64,000 bases of DNA. Source: Saprospiraceae bacterium (GTDB lineage: Bacteria > Bacteroidota > Bacteroidia > Chitinophagales > Saprospiraceae). The stretch's first letter is position 1. Each line of letters starts with the position of its first letter. A program made the position numbers and the translations under genes. This document shows, piece by piece, positions 22,620 through 33,099 of this stretch. The stretch covers positions 1 to 64,000 of the forward strand of contig JALWSS010000099.1 in assembly GCA_026993525.1 (NCBI GenBank). Reading direction: 5' to 3'. The notes under the pieces were generated by a model that saw only the letters and a list, made by a program, of their open reading frames with translations, did not search any database and was not told the origin of the DNA.

Positions 22620-23459
22620 CTACCTGTTTTTTTTCTTCACCTTACCCAACACATCTCTAAAATTAACCTTTGGAAATACCTCCAGTTTTCCCCCTTCGGT
22701 TGCATCAAAAATCTGACGCTTGTCTTTGAGGTAGAAGTAATTGGCGAGGTGATAAGACACCTCCGAACCATACACATCTGCCAATTGCCATTTTTGGCCC
22801 TTGAAGTAATCAGGGTGAAAGTGATTCTCATCATCGCCCTCGTAAACCTGTACTTCGTGGGAGGCGCCCTTTTGTTTGAAACTGTGATCCACACCGATGA
22901 GAAACACCCGCCTGAACCCCATGAAGTACGCCAATTGCAACGACACATAGGTAACTGTATGCCCTTCGCAAATCGGCTGGGTGATGTCGTCGTAAAAACT
23001 CCAGACGTTCAGGGTATGAAGGCGGTGGATGTGGGGTTTGTCGGTCACAATTTTTCGCGAAGCGGTATGGGAGAGAAACACAGGGCAGTACATCTGCTCA
23101 AACTCCCTTTTACTTTGTTCGATGACGTAAGGATTGACAGAAACGAGGTAGGAGAGATTCAGGTCCACCTTGTCGAAAAGGAGAAATATCTTGTTTTGGC
23201 CGAAGGTGTGATAATCAGCCAGGCCACTGAGATCCATCTTGTTCAGAGAAGGGCCGTTTCCAAGGATGAAACAATCCTCGCCGGCGTGCCTGTTTTTGAA
23301 CTTCCTCAGCCGGGGGGCGTACTTCCATTTCCACTCCAAAAAAGCCCAGGCTTCTTCCAACTTACTCCGTTTGGCAGTTTCATCGGAGAGAGAGCCCCCT
23401 TCCAATTTTTTTCTTCCCAACAGATTGATCCCGAAAAGCGCACCTTGTGGTCTGGCCAT
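22620..23459 (-). CDS. MptE-like (DUF115) protein
   Basis: A 279-residue protein with the DUF115/MptE-like Rossmann pattern. CFILGNGPSLNKMDLSGLAD is the glycine-rich nucleotide loop also found in GT42 sialyltransferases and flagellin Maf proteins, and FLIGVDHSFKQKG is the second family signature. It is cytosolic, with a basic tail (KVKKKNR). Bacterial relatives are linked to nonulosonic-acid or other surface sugar transfer, so a glycosyltransferase-like role is likely, but the substrate cannot be read from sequence. It is the third gene of a tight operon (9-bp gap to the SDR gene). The C-terminal segment may act in membrane or partner contact. Confidence 0.75.
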   Translation of the reverse strand: MARPQGALFGINLLGRKKLEGGSLSDETAKRSKLEEAWAFLEWKWKYAPRLRKFKNRHAGEDCFILGNGPSLNKMDLSGLADYHTFGQNKIFLLFDKVDLNLSYLVSVNPYVIEQSKREFEQMYCPVFLSHTASRKIVTDKPHIHRLHTLNVWSFYDDITQPICEGHTVTYVSLQLAYFMGFRRVFLIGVDHSFKQKGASHEVQVYEGDDENHFHPDYFKGQKWQLADVYGSEVSYHLANYFYLKDKRQIFDATEGGKLEVFPKVNFRDVLGKVKKKNR

Positions 23460-23468
23460 GTCTAAGAT

Positions 23469-24197
23469 TTAAAGATCCTTCAAAACTGAACTGATGCCGC
23501 CATCCAGCAGGATGTTGGCACCGTGGATGAAACCGTCGTTTTCCGAAGCGAGAAAAAGGGCCAGTTTGGCCACATCCGCCGGATACCCGATCCGCTTTAC
23601 GGGGTGGATTTTTCTCAGTTCCTCAATGGCAGATTCATCGTTGTTGAAGCCTGCCCTCAGCATGTCCGTTTCAATGGCAGCCGGACTGATGGCATTCACT
23701 CGCACCCGGCCTTCCAGGTCAACGGCAAGGGCTTTTGTCAGGCCCACCAATGCGCTCTTTGTGGTGGCATAGGTGACGAAGGCAGGCTTGGTTAGTTGCT
23801 GGTGGATACTTCCAATGTTGATGATGCAGCCCTGACTTTCTTCCAGCCGCTCGATGAACAATTTGCTGAGCAACATGGGACCAGTCAGATTCACATCCAG
23901 GGATTCTTTCCAATCTTCGAGTTTGATGTTCTCCAGACGGTCCAGCTTTTGAACCGCTGCATTGTTGATCAACACATCCAGCTTTGGAATCACTTCATCA
24001 AAGATTTCAGTAAACCGTATCCTGTATGTTGCATCGTTGACAAACCTTTGAATGTCGAAACGGATGAAGCGGTCACAGTTGTTGTCTGATTTCTCTTTGA
24101 CATCCAATCCGTAAACGTAATACCTGGCGCTTCTGAATGCCTTGGCCATTTCGGCGCCGATGCCGCCTAAAACCCCTGTAATGAGTACGTTTTTCAT
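23469..24197 (-). CDS. SDR family oxidoreductase
   Basis: A classical short-chain dehydrogenase of 242 residues. It has TGVLGGIGAEMAKAF for cofactor binding, NNAA, the catalytic Ser in IINIGSIHQ and the YATTK pair. NAISPAAIETDML follows, and the C-terminus (LLDGGISSVLKDL) is family-typical. The sequence VYGLDVKEKSDN at the end of beta-strand 2, with Asp, suggests NAD rather than NADP. The substrate is unknown. It lies 26 bp after the dehydrogenase at 24224 and 9 bp before the MptE-like gene, so it probably works on the same sugar or hydroxy acid. Confidence 0.9.
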   Translation of the reverse strand: MKNVLITGVLGGIGAEMAKAFRSARYYVYGLDVKEKSDNNCDRFIRFDIQRFVNDATYRIRFTEIFDEVIPKLDVLINNAAVQKLDRLENIKLEDWKESLDVNLTGPMLLSKLFIERLEESQGCIINIGSIHQQLTKPAFVTYATTKSALVGLTKALAVDLEGRVRVNAISPAAIETDMLRAGFNNDESAIEELRKIHPVKRIGYPADVAKLALFLASENDGFIHGANILLDGGISSVLKDL

Positions 24198-24223
24198 GAA
24201 TGGAATTGTATCGTCGTAAAATC

Positions 24224-25156
24224 CTATACCGCTAAAAAGTCAAAAAGTTTCCGCATGGCCTCCGCACTTGCCCGCCTGACGGCATCAACTGTGTTGGATC
24301 CGTTGTGGGTGCCCAAAATGCACTTTTCAAACTTTCGGAGAGGAGAAGACACGGGCAAGGGCTCCACCTCAAAGACATCCAGCGCAGCTGCATACACTTT
24401 CCCTGAGGCCAATGCGGTGATCAGTGCTTTTTCATCAATGACAGGCCCTCGTGAAACATTGACGATTCTCACTCCCTGCTTCATCATGCCCAGGGCTTTT
24501 TCGTCCACCATGTGGTAAGTTCCTTCGTTCAAAGCACAGGTCACGACGAGGAAGTCAGCTTCGTCAATTCCGGCAGGGTAGTTTCTGAAGCTGTACTCTT
24601 TTTTTTCTGTTTCTGTGGGCTGGGCATAGGGGTCGTAAATAATGAGCTCCACCCCAAAGGGCTTCAGGTACTTTGCCGTGTGCTTACCGATATCCCCAAA
24701 ACCGATGACCGCGGCCGTTTTCCCTTCCAGTGAAATGCCGGCCGGTTTGGGCCAGTTGCCCTTTCTGACCTCCCGGTCAATGAAATAAGAATCCCGGGCC
24801 AGGGCAAGAACGTATTGCACAGCCAGTGCTCCTACCTCGTGACCGAACATTTGTGGCGTGTTGGTGACGAGAATACCCAGCTTTTCACAGGCATCGAAAT
24901 CAACATTATCCACCCCAACGCCCCATTTTACGGCAGCCTTGAGCCGGCCTTTCTTGCCAGCGGTGAATACTTTTTCACTGGCCGGGTCATCGCCAATGAT
25001 CCAGCCGTCAACCTCGGGTACGAGCTTGACCAATTCCTCTTCAGACAGGGTTTGAACCACGTTGGGGGCAATGACCTCTATCCCTTTTTCTTCGAAATGG
25101 GGTTTGAATTCATCAATCAGCCGGAGCATGGGCGGGCAGGTGACCAGGACTTTCAT
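24224..25156 (-). CDS. D-isomer 2-hydroxyacid dehydrogenase
   Basis: A 310-residue NAD-dependent enzyme of the phosphoglycerate dehydrogenase-like family. VIGFGDIGKHTAKYL is the NAD loop, VNVSRGPVIDEKALI carries the active-site Arg region, and LGTHNGSNTVDAV contains the C-terminal catalytic His in the usual position. Lacking an ACT domain, it is shorter than typical SerA, so it may use another 2-hydroxyacid. As first gene of the 25156-22620 operon, it suggests a small pathway making or recycling a hydroxy-acid or sugar-acid building block for a surface structure. Confidence 0.9.
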   Translation of the reverse strand: MKVLVTCPPMLRLIDEFKPHFEEKGIEVIAPNVVQTLSEEELVKLVPEVDGWIIGDDPASEKVFTAGKKGRLKAAVKWGVGVDNVDFDACEKLGILVTNTPQMFGHEVGALAVQYVLALARDSYFIDREVRKGNWPKPAGISLEGKTAAVIGFGDIGKHTAKYLKPFGVELIIYDPYAQPTETEKKEYSFRNYPAGIDEADFLVVTCALNEGTYHMVDEKALGMMKQGVRIVNVSRGPVIDEKALITALASGKVYAAALDVFEVEPLPVSSPLRKFEKCILGTHNGSNTVDAVRRASAEAMRKLFDFLAV

Positions 25157-25493
25157 TTACCGAAGGAAGTTTTTTAAATGAACTTTAGCGATTTTTACCA
25201 TGCGTGCAAAGGTGTACGGAAAATCGGAAAAGTGGAAATGACTGCCCTGTGGTGTGGCAGTATCTGTTACACACTGAAGGGCAATGGCAAGATTTCCCCC
25301 TCCGTGTTTGGTTCTTTCAAAGATGCTTTCGTTCTTGGCCTCGTGATAAGGTTGAGAGGGGTTGATCCCGGGACAAGCCCGGGAGGTTGAGAGGGGTTGA
25401 GAGGGGTTGATCCCGACATAATTGCAGAAGAATATTTCAGGATAATGACTTTTTTCAGTGGACTCATGATTTAGAAAATACAGGATTCAGGGC
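25157..25493. repeat. Intergenic region with TTGAGAGGGG decamers and a MITE-type end
   Basis: No gene is believed here; a 70-codon frame at 25178 runs into the repeats. From about 25351 the sequence is TTGAGAGGGG units with a CCCGGGACAAGCCCGGG palindrome, and 25450-25465 is a lone inverted-repeat end (GAGTCCACTGAAAAAA on the minus strand) matching the ends of the 247-bp elements. Promoters for the diverging genes must lie here but none is clear. Confidence 0.6.
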
Positions 25494-28400
25494 ATGCACA
25501 GCAAAAGGCTCATCCAGAACAGATTGTCAAACTCCCGCTGCCGGCACAGGGTAGTTTTACCTGTTGGATTGTATTTCATCATCCTTGCTCTGTTTCTGTT
25601 TTCTTTCACTTACTCCCGGGCACAATCCGATCTGTTGCAACAGGCCCTCACTGAACAAAGTACAGCCGATTCATTGGCCGGCAAGGCCGAATTCAAAGAA
25701 GCCATCCGGTATTCAAAAAAGGGCATCAACCTCCTGCAGAAATTGCAGCCTGTGCCCTACCCTGAATTGGTAAGGGCCCACCGGATGGTTGGGTATTATT
25801 ACCGGCAACTCGGCAATTACCGCAAAAGTGAAAGTTTTCAGAAGAAAGCCATTGAACTGGCGGATAAAGGCTTGCCTGAGAACCATTCAGAAAGAATGCG
25901 GGCCTACAACGCCATGGGGGTCTTCCACCTGGGTAACGGCAACTACCAGGCTGCAAAAGAAAACTTCCTGACTGCCCTGTCTGTTTCCCGAATGCATTTC
26001 CCTGACCAGGCTGCCCAGCACCTCAACAACCTGGGCATTGCCAATGAAAGACTGGGACTGTATGAAGAGGCAGCCAGTAACTACACGGAATCTCTCCGCT
26101 TCAACAAGCAGGAATATGGCCTGTACAGTGTGCAGACCACCAACAATTTTTTCAACCTCGGAACACTGTCCTACAACACCGGCAACATCAACGAAGCAAT
26201 CAGCTATTTCGATTCCACACTCATGGTTTACGACAGTATTCTGCCGGAAAACGACGTGGAATTTGCCAGCCTGTACAACAACATCGGAACCACCTACCAC
26301 CGCAAAGGAGACCTGCGCAAAGCTTTGGAATACCTCTACAAGGCCCAGGCCATGATGGAGGCCAATTACGGAACCCGGCACCCGGAACTGGCTCATACTT
26401 ACACCAACATTGGCTTGCTGCATTTTGAAAGAGGAGACCTTGGACAGGCACTTTCCTACCTGAACCGGGCTCTTCAGATCAGGAAAGATAATTTCTCTGC
26501 CAACCACCCGCTGATTGCCCGTACCAACTACTACATCAGCCTTGTGTTGCTCGAGAAAGGCGACCTGGATGGCGCGTATGACAGGTTGCTGAGCGCAAAG
26601 TCCGTTTATGACCGGATCAACAGCTACGACCCGAAAGAATACGCACAGGTTTTGAGTGAACTCGGGACGTATTTTGAAAAGAAAAACAACGCCAAACTGG
26701 CCATCCAATACTACCAGAAAGCGCTGGCAATCGTCCGGAAACTTGGCCAAACCGATCCGACGGAAATTGCCATTTTCCATCGGAAAATAGGCGCACTGTA
26801 TGCCAGGCAAAACCGGACAAAAGAAGCGCTGAAATACCTCAACCAAAGCCTGGAAGTTTTTAAGACCGCCTTCGGCGAAATACATCCGGAGGTCGGTGTA
26901 ACCTGGGAACATCTTGCCCTTGCTTACAACAAAGCCCCTGACGTCTCCACAAAATGTCTCAGCCGGGCAGCCAGGGCCTTCGGTTACCAGCCGGGCTCCG
27001 GGGATTTCCAGAATCTGAATGCTCCCATAGCATTGACCAAAACACTGCAACATTGGGTGGAAACGGAGTTGAAGCGCTTTGAACAAACAGGTGGCCTTGA
27101 ATATTTGCATAACGCACAGGCAAAATCAGCCGAAGCGCTGGCACTGATCAGGCACATCACCTCCTATCTGGAAGAGGCAGCCTCCCGTCAAACCCTGCTC
27201 GACAACTTCTTCAGGGTTTACGAAAAAGCCATCCTCACCGAATTCTACCTGTGGCAAAAAAGTGGGATGAAAGCTGAATTCCTCGAATCGGCATTCAGCA
27301 TTTCGGAACAAAGCAATGCAACCCTGCTGGTGGAGGCCCTGAGGGCAGTGGATGCCCGGTATTTTGCCGGGATTCCGGACAGCATTCTGCAAAAGGAGAG
27401 GCAACTCAAAATTGACATCGCTTACTTGGAGAAAAGGCAGTTTGAAGAACGATTGAAAAGTAATGACACAAATTCTAAAAGATTGGGCAACCTGGCAGAA
27501 GAGCTGTTTGAGAAAAAACGGGCCTACAACTCCCTTCAGAATGAAATTGTCAGACTGTACCCCACCTATTACAAATTGCGGTACGAGGCGCCCACTGTTA
27601 GCATTTCCGACTTGCAATCCGACATCCTCGATGAGGGCGAGAATCTCGTCTCCTTTTTTACCGGCGAAGACAATCTTTTTGTTTTTGTCGTAAACAAGGA
27701 CTCTGCGTCATTCCTAAGGATCGCCAAGGACTTTCCGCTCGAAAACTGGGTGGAGGAGTTTTGCAACAGTATTTACCGTTTCAATCCCGGCAGTGAAGAA
27801 TACGGTTTTCTGGTCCAGAAATTCAACAACATCGGGAATGAACTTTACGAACTGGTTTTCAAGCCTTTGGAGCCGGCCCTGACCGGCAACAAGCTGGTCA
27901 TCATCCCCTCGGGAATTCTGGGGTATCTGCCTTTTGAGGCCCTGCTCACCAGCTTCCCTGACAACTACGATGACTTCGGAGGTCAATCCTATCTGATCCA
28001 GGATTACCAGATCTGCTACAATTATTCTGCAACTCAACTTTACGAAACAGAACTGAAAGAAGCTTCGGGAAGGGGCAAGGTGCAGTTTGCACCATCCTAC
28101 AATGGAGACACCCTGAATCTGAGCAGGGAGTCATGGAACATGGTTTTGAGCCAATTGAAGTACAACCGCCAGGAAGCCGCAGCGGTCAACGAACTCATTG
28201 GCGGAAGGCTTTTCCTGGACAGCCTGGCCACCAAAGAAGCATTCCTGCGCTATGGGCTCAGCTCAAAGCTGATCCACCTGGCAACCCACGGTAAGGCGAA
28301 CGATGAAAACGGGGAGTTTTCCTACCTCGCTTTCTACCCTACCGCCAACGATGAAAATGATGAACTCCTCTTCGTAAAAGACCTTTACAACCTGCAACTC

Positions 28401-28808
28401 GGAGCGGACATGGTGGTACTGAGTGCCTGCGAAACAGGTATTGGAGAATACCAGCGGGGAGAAGGGATATTGAGCCTGGCCCGGGGGTTCCTCTTTGCCG
28501 GTGCCAGCAGCATCGTTACCACCCTCTGGAGCATTGATGACCGGGCTTCGTCGCAAATTGTGGAAGCATTCTACACCAATCTGAAAGCCGGTCAAAAAAA
28601 AGACGAAGCACTGCGAAACGCCAAACTTGCCTACCTGGAAAAGTACAAAGGCAGCAACCGGTCGCATCCCCTGTTCTGGGCTGCTTTTGTACCCGTCGGT
28701 AAAATGGAGGCCATCCAGGTGGCAAACCACCACTTGTGGTATTGGCTGGCAGGGCTGGCCCTGCTCATCACCGCCGTCCTGATTTACCGAAGGAAAAGAT
28801 CAATCTAA
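25494..28808 (+). CDS. Membrane-anchored TPR-CHAT domain protein
   Basis: An 1104-residue protein with an N-terminal hydrophobic helix ([17 protein letters not shown]) ahead of AQS, best read as a signal peptide. About ten tetratricopeptide repeats follow (residues ~45-500; e.g. [37 protein letters not shown]), a helical linker, and a C-terminal CHAT domain with the caspase-like dyad His932 ([12 protein letters not shown]) and Cys979 ([11 protein letters not shown]). A final membrane helix ([18 protein letters not shown]) ends in RRKRSI. CHAT domains are caspase-related cysteine proteases; TPRs probably sense or hold substrates. The topology puts both outside the inner membrane. It lies alone; the stop overlaps the converging pgk end by 9 bp. 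Confidence 0.9.
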   Translation: MHSKRLIQNRLSNSRCRHRVVLPVGLYFIILALFLFSFTYSRAQSDLLQQALTEQSTADSLAGKAEFKEAIRYSKKGINLLQKLQPVPYPELVRAHRMVGYYYRQLGNYRKSESFQKKAIELADKGLPENHSERMRAYNAMGVFHLGNGNYQAAKENFLTALSVSRMHFPDQAAQHLNNLGIANERLGLYEEAASNYTESLRFNKQEYGLYSVQTTNNFFNLGTLSYNTGNINEAISYFDSTLMVYDSILPENDVEFASLYNNIGTTYHRKGDLRKALEYLYKAQAMMEANYGTRHPELAHTYTNIGLLHFERGDLGQALSYLNRALQIRKDNFSANHPLIARTNYYISLVLLEKGDLDGAYDRLLSAKSVYDRINSYDPKEYAQVLSELGTYFEKKNNAKLAIQYYQKALAIVRKLGQTDPTEIAIFHRKIGALYARQNRTKEALKYLNQSLEVFKTAFGEIHPEVGVTWEHLALAYNKAPDVSTKCLSRAARAFGYQPGSGDFQNLNAPIALTKTLQHWVETELKRFEQTGGLEYLHNAQAKSAEALALIRHITSYLEEAASRQTLLDNFFRVYEKAILTEFYLWQKSGMKAEFLESAFSISEQSNATLLVEALRAVDARYFAGIPDSILQKERQLKIDIAYLEKRQFEERLKSNDTNSKRLGNLAEELFEKKRAYNSLQNEIVRLYPTYYKLRYEAPTVSISDLQSDILDEGENLVSFFTGEDNLFVFVVNKDSASFLRIAKDFPLENWVEEFCNSIYRFNPGSEEYGFLVQKFNNIGNELYELVFKPLEPALTGNKLVIIPSGILGYLPFEALLTSFPDNYDDFGGQSYLIQDYQICYNYSATQLYETELKEASGRGKVQFAPSYNGDTLNLSRESWNMVLSQLKYNRQEAAAVNELIGGRLFLDSLATKEAFLRYGLSSKLIHLATHGKANDENGEFSYLAFYPTANDENDELLFVKDLYNLQLGADMVVLSACETGIGEYQRGEGILSLARGFLFAGASSIVTTLWSIDDRASSQIVEAFYTNLKAGQKKDEALRNAKLAYLEKYKGSNRSHPLFWAAFVPVGKMEAIQVANHHLWYWLAGLALLITAVLIYRRKRSI

Positions 28809-30005
28809 AATCGCCTTGACACCGGGCAATTGCTTTCCTTCCAGCAGTTCCAGCATGGCCCCGCCGCCGGTACTCACAAAGCTCACCTTATCCGCCAGGC
28901 CCAGTTGGTTGACCGCCGCAACGGAATCTCCGCCGCCAATCAGGGAATAGGCTCCATTTTGCGTAGCCTCTGCCACGGCTTGTGCAATGGCTTTGGTTCC
29001 TTCGGCAAAATTGCTCATCTCAAAAACCCCCATCGGCCCGTTCCACACAATGGTTTTTGATTGCAGTATCACAGCCCGGAAAGCAGCCCTGGCTTTTTCT
29101 CCGATATCAAGCCCCATGTATCCATCCGGAATTTCATCACTGGGAACAACCCTGATGTCGGCCTCATTCGAAAATTCCGAGGCAACTACACTGTCCTCCG
29201 GCAGGTGGATATTCACACCTTTTTCCCCGGCTTTTTTCAACAATTCTCTGGCGTTTTCCAGCCGGTCTTCTTCACAAAGTGAATTGCCGATCCTGCCGCC
29301 TTGTGCCTTGACAAAAGTGTAAGCCATTCCACCACCGATGATGATGTGATCAACGAGGTTGAGGAATCGCTCCAGCAAGAGGATTTTGTCAGAGACCTTG
29401 GCGCCTCCAACCACTGCAGTGAATGGGTGTTCCGGAGCATCGAGCAGTTTCCTGGCATTGTTCAATTCATTCTCCATCAGAAGTCCAAAACTTCTGGCTT
29501 CCTTCGGAAAAAAGCGAGCTACGATAGCGGTAGAAGCATGGGCACGGTGGGCAGCCCCAAAGGCATCGTTGATGTAGATATCACCCAGCCGGGCCATTTT
29601 CTTTGCCAGGTGTTCGTCGCCCTTTTCTTCGCCTGGCTCAAAACGGGTATTCTCCACCATCAGCACTTCGCCCGGTTTGAGCGCATTGGCCATGGCCTCA
29701 GCTTTTTCACCTACCGTTTCGGGGCAAAACTTAACCGCTCTGCCCAGCAGCTGGCCGAGGTGCTGCGCCACAGGTTTCAGGCTGAACTTGTTTACATCGA
29801 TGCTACCGTCAGGCAGGCGTTTTTTCCGGGGGCGCCCAAGGTGCGCCATGAGCACAACGGAGGCTCCGCCATCCAGCACTTTCCTGATGGTTGGCAGGGC
29901 CAGCCGGATGCGGGTATCGTCGGTAACGTGACCTTCGGAATCGAGTGGTACGTTGAAATCCACCCTCATCAAAACCCTTTTATTCTTGAAATCGAGACTT
30001 TTCAT
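28800..30005 (-). CDS. pgk: Phosphoglycerate kinase
   Basis: This glycolytic enzyme transfers phosphate between 1,3-bisphosphoglycerate and ADP. Its 401 residues start [22 protein letters not shown], with the signature RVDFNVPLD, substrate residues in [11 protein letters not shown] and the C-terminal nucleotide loop [13 protein letters not shown]. The frame continues upstream to 30029, but 30005 is the family start. It follows gapA on the same strand; a hairpin with T-run between them (30031-30070) suggests partly independent expression. The final codons overlap the converging TPR-CHAT gene. Confidence 0.96.
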   Translation of the reverse strand: MKSLDFKNKRVLMRVDFNVPLDSEGHVTDDTRIRLALPTIRKVLDGGASVVLMAHLGRPRKKRLPDGSIDVNKFSLKPVAQHLGQLLGRAVKFCPETVGEKAEAMANALKPGEVLMVENTRFEPGEEKGDEHLAKKMARLGDIYINDAFGAAHRAHASTAIVARFFPKEARSFGLLMENELNNARKLLDAPEHPFTAVVGGAKVSDKILLLERFLNLVDHIIIGGGMAYTFVKAQGGRIGNSLCEEDRLENARELLKKAGEKGVNIHLPEDSVVASEFSNEADIRVVPSDEIPDGYMGLDIGEKARAAFRAVILQSKTIVWNGPMGVFEMSNFAEGTKAIAQAVAEATQNGAYSLIGGGDSVAAVNQLGLADKVSFVSTGGGAMLELLEGKQLPGVKAILD

Positions 30006-30030
30006 ATTTGGGAAATATTTGGTGAACAAT

Positions 30031-30070
30031 AAAAAAAGACACTACCACAGCAACACGGCCGGATAGTGCC
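30031..30070 (-). terminator. Terminator between gapA and pgk
   Basis: On the minus strand a 9-bp stem (two G-U pairs; 30038-30046 with 30061-30069) is followed by seven T. It lies 104 bp after gapA and 33 bp before the pgk start. Confidence 0.7.
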
Positions 30071-30173
30071 TCCTTTCATACTAATTCAATCTTGTGTCTC
30101 CTGCAGAAATCATTGTCCTGAGAATTCCTCTGCAAATCTGCCGGGATCAACCCCTCTCAACCAGCAAAGGCCT

Positions 30174-31175
30174 TTATTGATTGGCAACCATGGCCGCCAG
30201 ATCCGCCAGGCGGGCTGAGTAACCGGATTCATTGTCGTACCATCCGACCACACGAACCAGGTTGCCATTGACCTGGGTCAGTTTAGCGTCGAAAATGCAG
30301 GAGTGCGGATTTCTGACGATGTCGGAAGAAACGATGGGGTCGGTCGTGTATTCAAGAATGTTTTTCCAGTGCCCCTCAGCAGCTTCTTTGAATTTGGCGT
30401 TTACCTGCTCCTCAGTGAGGCCGTCGGTTTTCAGAACACAGGTCAGGTCAGTCAAAGAGCCGGTTGCAACCGGAACGCGGATGGCCTGTGCCTGGATGCG
30501 GCCTTTGAGGTGCGGAGCCACCAGAACCACGGCCTTGGCAGCACCGGTTGAAGTAGGGATGATGTTTTCAGCGGCAGCACGTGCACGGCGCAGGTCCCGG
30601 TGCGGACCGTCCTGGATATTTTGGTCAGAAGTATATGCGTGGATGGTACTCATCATGAAACGGTCAACGCCGAATGCTTTGTCGAGGACCAAAACCAACG
30701 GAGTCAGGCAGTTGGTGGTACAGGATGCGTTTGAGAGGATTTTGTGTTCCGGTTTGATTTCATCGTCATTGGCACCGATGACAAAGGTTGGTATGTCAGC
30801 ACTTTTCGGAGGAGCCGAAAGCACTACCCTGCCGGCACCGGCATCCAGGTGGAGCTGAGCTTTGTCGCTGCTCAGAAAGCGACCCGTACATTCAAGAACC
30901 ACGTCAACGCCCAGGTCCTTCCAGGGCAATTCAGCCGGATTGGCAATGGCGGAACAGATAATCTTTTTTCCGTCAATGTACAGGTATTCGTCATCGGCAG
31001 ATACCTCTCCTTCGTACTTGCCCTGCATGGTGTCGTACTTGAAGAGGTGCGCCAGGGTTTGATTGTCGGTCAAATCGTTGATGGCAACGACTTCAACATC
31101 AGGTCTTTTTAACAAATTGCGAAAGGTCAGACGACCAATTCTGCCAAAACCATTGATAGCAATTTTCTTAGCCAT
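30174..31175 (-). CDS. gapA: Type I glyceraldehyde-3-phosphate dehydrogenase
   Basis: A 333-residue glycolytic enzyme oxidising glyceraldehyde 3-phosphate with NAD and phosphate. It has the N-terminal loop INGFGRIGRLTFR, the active-site SNASCTTNCLTPL with catalytic Cys, and the segment TVHAYT as STIHAYTSDQ with the catalytic His. VAINDLTD, with Asp at the end of strand 2, indicates NAD. The C-terminal WYDNESGYSARLADL is family-typical. A -7 box TACATTTG lies at 31271-31278 on the minus strand, giving a leader of roughly 90 nt. Confidence 0.96.
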   Translation of the reverse strand: MAKKIAINGFGRIGRLTFRNLLKRPDVEVVAINDLTDNQTLAHLFKYDTMQGKYEGEVSADDEYLYIDGKKIICSAIANPAELPWKDLGVDVVLECTGRFLSSDKAQLHLDAGAGRVVLSAPPKSADIPTFVIGANDDEIKPEHKILSNASCTTNCLTPLVLVLDKAFGVDRFMMSTIHAYTSDQNIQDGPHRDLRRARAAAENIIPTSTGAAKAVVLVAPHLKGRIQAQAIRVPVATGSLTDLTCVLKTDGLTEEQVNAKFKEAAEGHWKNILEYTTDPIVSSDIVRNPHSCIFDAKLTQVNGNLVRVVGWYDNESGYSARLADLAAMVANQ

Positions 31176-31338
31176 GTCGTTTGAAGTGGTTTATTAAGGT
31201 GAAAGATTGGAATCCAGGTTGAGTGAAATACAGGTAAACCCAATTGACAGGGGCCGCTCAGGAAGCGGCGCAAATGTAAGGATTTAACACATCAATTCAT
31301 GTTGAGAATTATTCTGAAAAAAAATGTGAACCCGCTCT

Positions 31339-31367
31339 TTGGTTTTTTGTTGAAGATTCTATCTTTG
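31339..31367 (+). promoter_or_regulatory. Promoter of tRNA-Glu
   Basis: TTG (31339-31341), 18 bp, TATCTTTG (31360-31367), a perfect Bacteroidota promoter about 30 bp before the tRNA. Confidence 0.75.
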
Positions 31368-31397
31368 CCCCCGCTTTGAAAAAGCACGCCACAAGAT

Positions 31398-31472
31398 GGC
31401 CCGTTCGTCTAGGGGTTAGGACATCACTCTTTCAAGGTGAAGACACGGGTTCGATTCCCGTACGGGCTACCA
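31398..31472 (+). tRNA. tRNA-Glu (anticodon TTC)
   Basis: Cloverleaf with acceptor stem GGCCCGT/ACGGGCT (one G-U pair), anticodon loop CTCTTTCAA with TTC, T-loop GGTTCGATTCC and an encoded CCA (31470-31472). It has its own promoter and terminator. Confidence 0.97.
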
Positions 31473-31474
31473 AA

Positions 31475-31500
31475 GCCGCCTGAATCAGGCGGCTTTTTTT
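31475..31500 (+). terminator. tRNA-Glu terminator
   Basis: Stem AGCCGCCTGA/TCAGGCGGCT followed by eight T starts two bases after the tRNA. Confidence 0.92.
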
Positions 31501-31571
31501 TATTCCCCTCCCGCCATTTGGGACTAAAAAATGGCCAACCGAAACAGTTTCCGGTTGGCCATTTGATTTTT

Positions 31572-31745
31572 GAGCGCACTGCAAAAAATCGTTTTCCTGA
31601 GAACCCACTGAACCTCCCGGCCCCGATCCCGAAGCCGATGCCGATAGTTGTCGGCATCGGCTTTCGGGATTCGGGATTTGGGATCAACTTCTCTAAACTC
31701 CTCTAAACTTCTCTCAAGCTCTCTAAACTTCTCTCAAGCTCCCAC
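31572..31745. repeat. Modular intergenic repeat with a MITE-type end
   Basis: GAGCGCACTGCAAAAA at 31572-31587 matches the 247-bp element ends at most positions. It is followed by palindromes (GCCGATGCCGATAGTTGTCG type, near 31635) and CTCTCAAGCT/CTCTAAACTT decamers to 31740, ending at the sucC stop codon. This is a shortened or rearranged relative of the blocks at 43-600. Confidence 0.6.
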
Positions 31746-32963
31746 TCAGGCATTTACCTCTTCCTCCAGTACCTTTTTCACCAGGTCTGCTGCTTCCTGC
31801 AGCAAGATTGCAGAATACACCTGGAGGCCAGATTCATCAATGATTTTCTTTGCGATGTCGGCATTGGTTCCCTGGAGGCGCACGATGATGGGTACATCAA
31901 CACCGCCAAGGTTCTTGTAGGCGTCAACAATGCCCTGCGCCACCCGGTCACAACGCACGATGCCACCAAAGATGTTGATGAGGATGGCTTTCACTGCGGG
32001 GTCCTTGAGTATGATTCGGAAAGCATGTTCTACCCTGGTGGCATCTGCCGTGCCACCGACATCCAGAAAGTTTGCCGGTTCGCCACCGGAGAGTTTTATG
32101 ATATCCATGGTGGCCATGGCCAGGCCGGCACCGTTCACCATGCAACCCACATTGCCATCGAGTTTTACATAATTCAGGTCGTGTTTTCTGGCTTCCACTT
32201 CAGTGGGGTCTTCCTCGTCGGTATCGCGCCATGCTTCCAGGTCTTTGTGACGAAAAAGTGCATTGTCATCCAAAGACACTTTGCAATCAACAGCGATTAT
32301 GCGATCATCAGGAGTCTTCAGGCAGGGGTTAATCTCGAAAAGTGTGGCATCAGAGGTCGTGAAAGCTTTGTACAGTGCCGCCACAAATTTGGTCATGTTC
32401 TTGAATGCCTGACCGCTGAGCCCGAGGTTAAAAGCCACTTTGCGGGTCTGGAATGCTTGCAAGCCCAGTTCGGGGTCAACGTACTCTTTGTGAACAAGGT
32501 GAGGGGTTTCTTCGGCAACTTTTTCTATTTCCATCCCACCTTCGGTGGAATAAATGATCACATTGCATTTTTTCTCACGGTCGGTCAGAATGGAGACGTA
32601 GTATTCTTCACAGGCATCAAAATCCGGGCGGTAGCTGTCTTCTGCAATCAGAATCTTCCGAACCAGTTTGCCCGGGCCGTTGAGTCCTCCGGGCGTTTGC
32701 GGGGTTTTCAGCATCATGCCCAGAATATTGCCGGCGTGTTCTTTCAGTTCATCCAGGTTTTTGGCCAGTTTCACTCCACCTCCTTTGCCCCGGCCTCCGG
32801 CGTGGATCTGGGCCTTCACCACAACGACATCAGTACCGGTTTCTTCCCGGATGGTCTTCCAGGCCTCAACCGCTTCCTCAACAGAAGTGGCCACGATGCC
32901 CTCCTGTACGGGTACTCCGAATTGTTTCAAAAGTTCTTTGCCTTGGTATTCGTGCAGATTCAT
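31746..32963 (-). CDS. sucC: Succinyl-CoA synthetase subunit beta
   Basis: The beta subunit (405 residues) of the TCA-cycle succinate-CoA ligase. It has the ATP-grasp N-terminus [18 protein letters not shown], the glycine-rich loop [15 protein letters not shown], metal and nucleotide residues in FEINPC, and the C-terminal CoA-ligase part with [15 protein letters not shown]. The start at 32963 matches the family exactly; the longer frame to 33029 does not. The alpha subunit sucD is not in the window, so the subunits are encoded apart here. Confidence 0.95.
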   Translation of the reverse strand: MNLHEYQGKELLKQFGVPVQEGIVATSVEEAVEAWKTIREETGTDVVVVKAQIHAGGRGKGGGVKLAKNLDELKEHAGNILGMMLKTPQTPGGLNGPGKLVRKILIAEDSYRPDFDACEEYYVSILTDREKKCNVIIYSTEGGMEIEKVAEETPHLVHKEYVDPELGLQAFQTRKVAFNLGLSGQAFKNMTKFVAALYKAFTTSDATLFEINPCLKTPDDRIIAVDCKVSLDDNALFRHKDLEAWRDTDEEDPTEVEARKHDLNYVKLDGNVGCMVNGAGLAMATMDIIKLSGGEPANFLDVGGTADATRVEHAFRIILKDPAVKAILINIFGGIVRCDRVAQGIVDAYKNLGGVDVPIIVRLQGTNADIAKKIIDESGLQVYSAILLQEAADLVKKVLEEEVNA

Positions 32964-33099
32964 TGCGTTTTGATTTGATTTGAAAAAAGCGCGGCGAAGG
33001 TAAGTATTACCGAAGGATTTGAGGAACATGAAAATGGCACCGGCCGGACAGCAGCGGCAATGCTCAAAAGCTTCTCTGAATCACATTCTTTCTCTACCG

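Noticed and set aside
25178-25390. 70-codon frame upstream of the TPR-CHAT gene
   Set aside because: Its second half is intergenic decamer repeat.
25887-27110. 407-codon minus-strand frame inside the TPR-CHAT gene
   Set aside because: It is the antisense of strongly coding TPR sequence and shows no family motifs.
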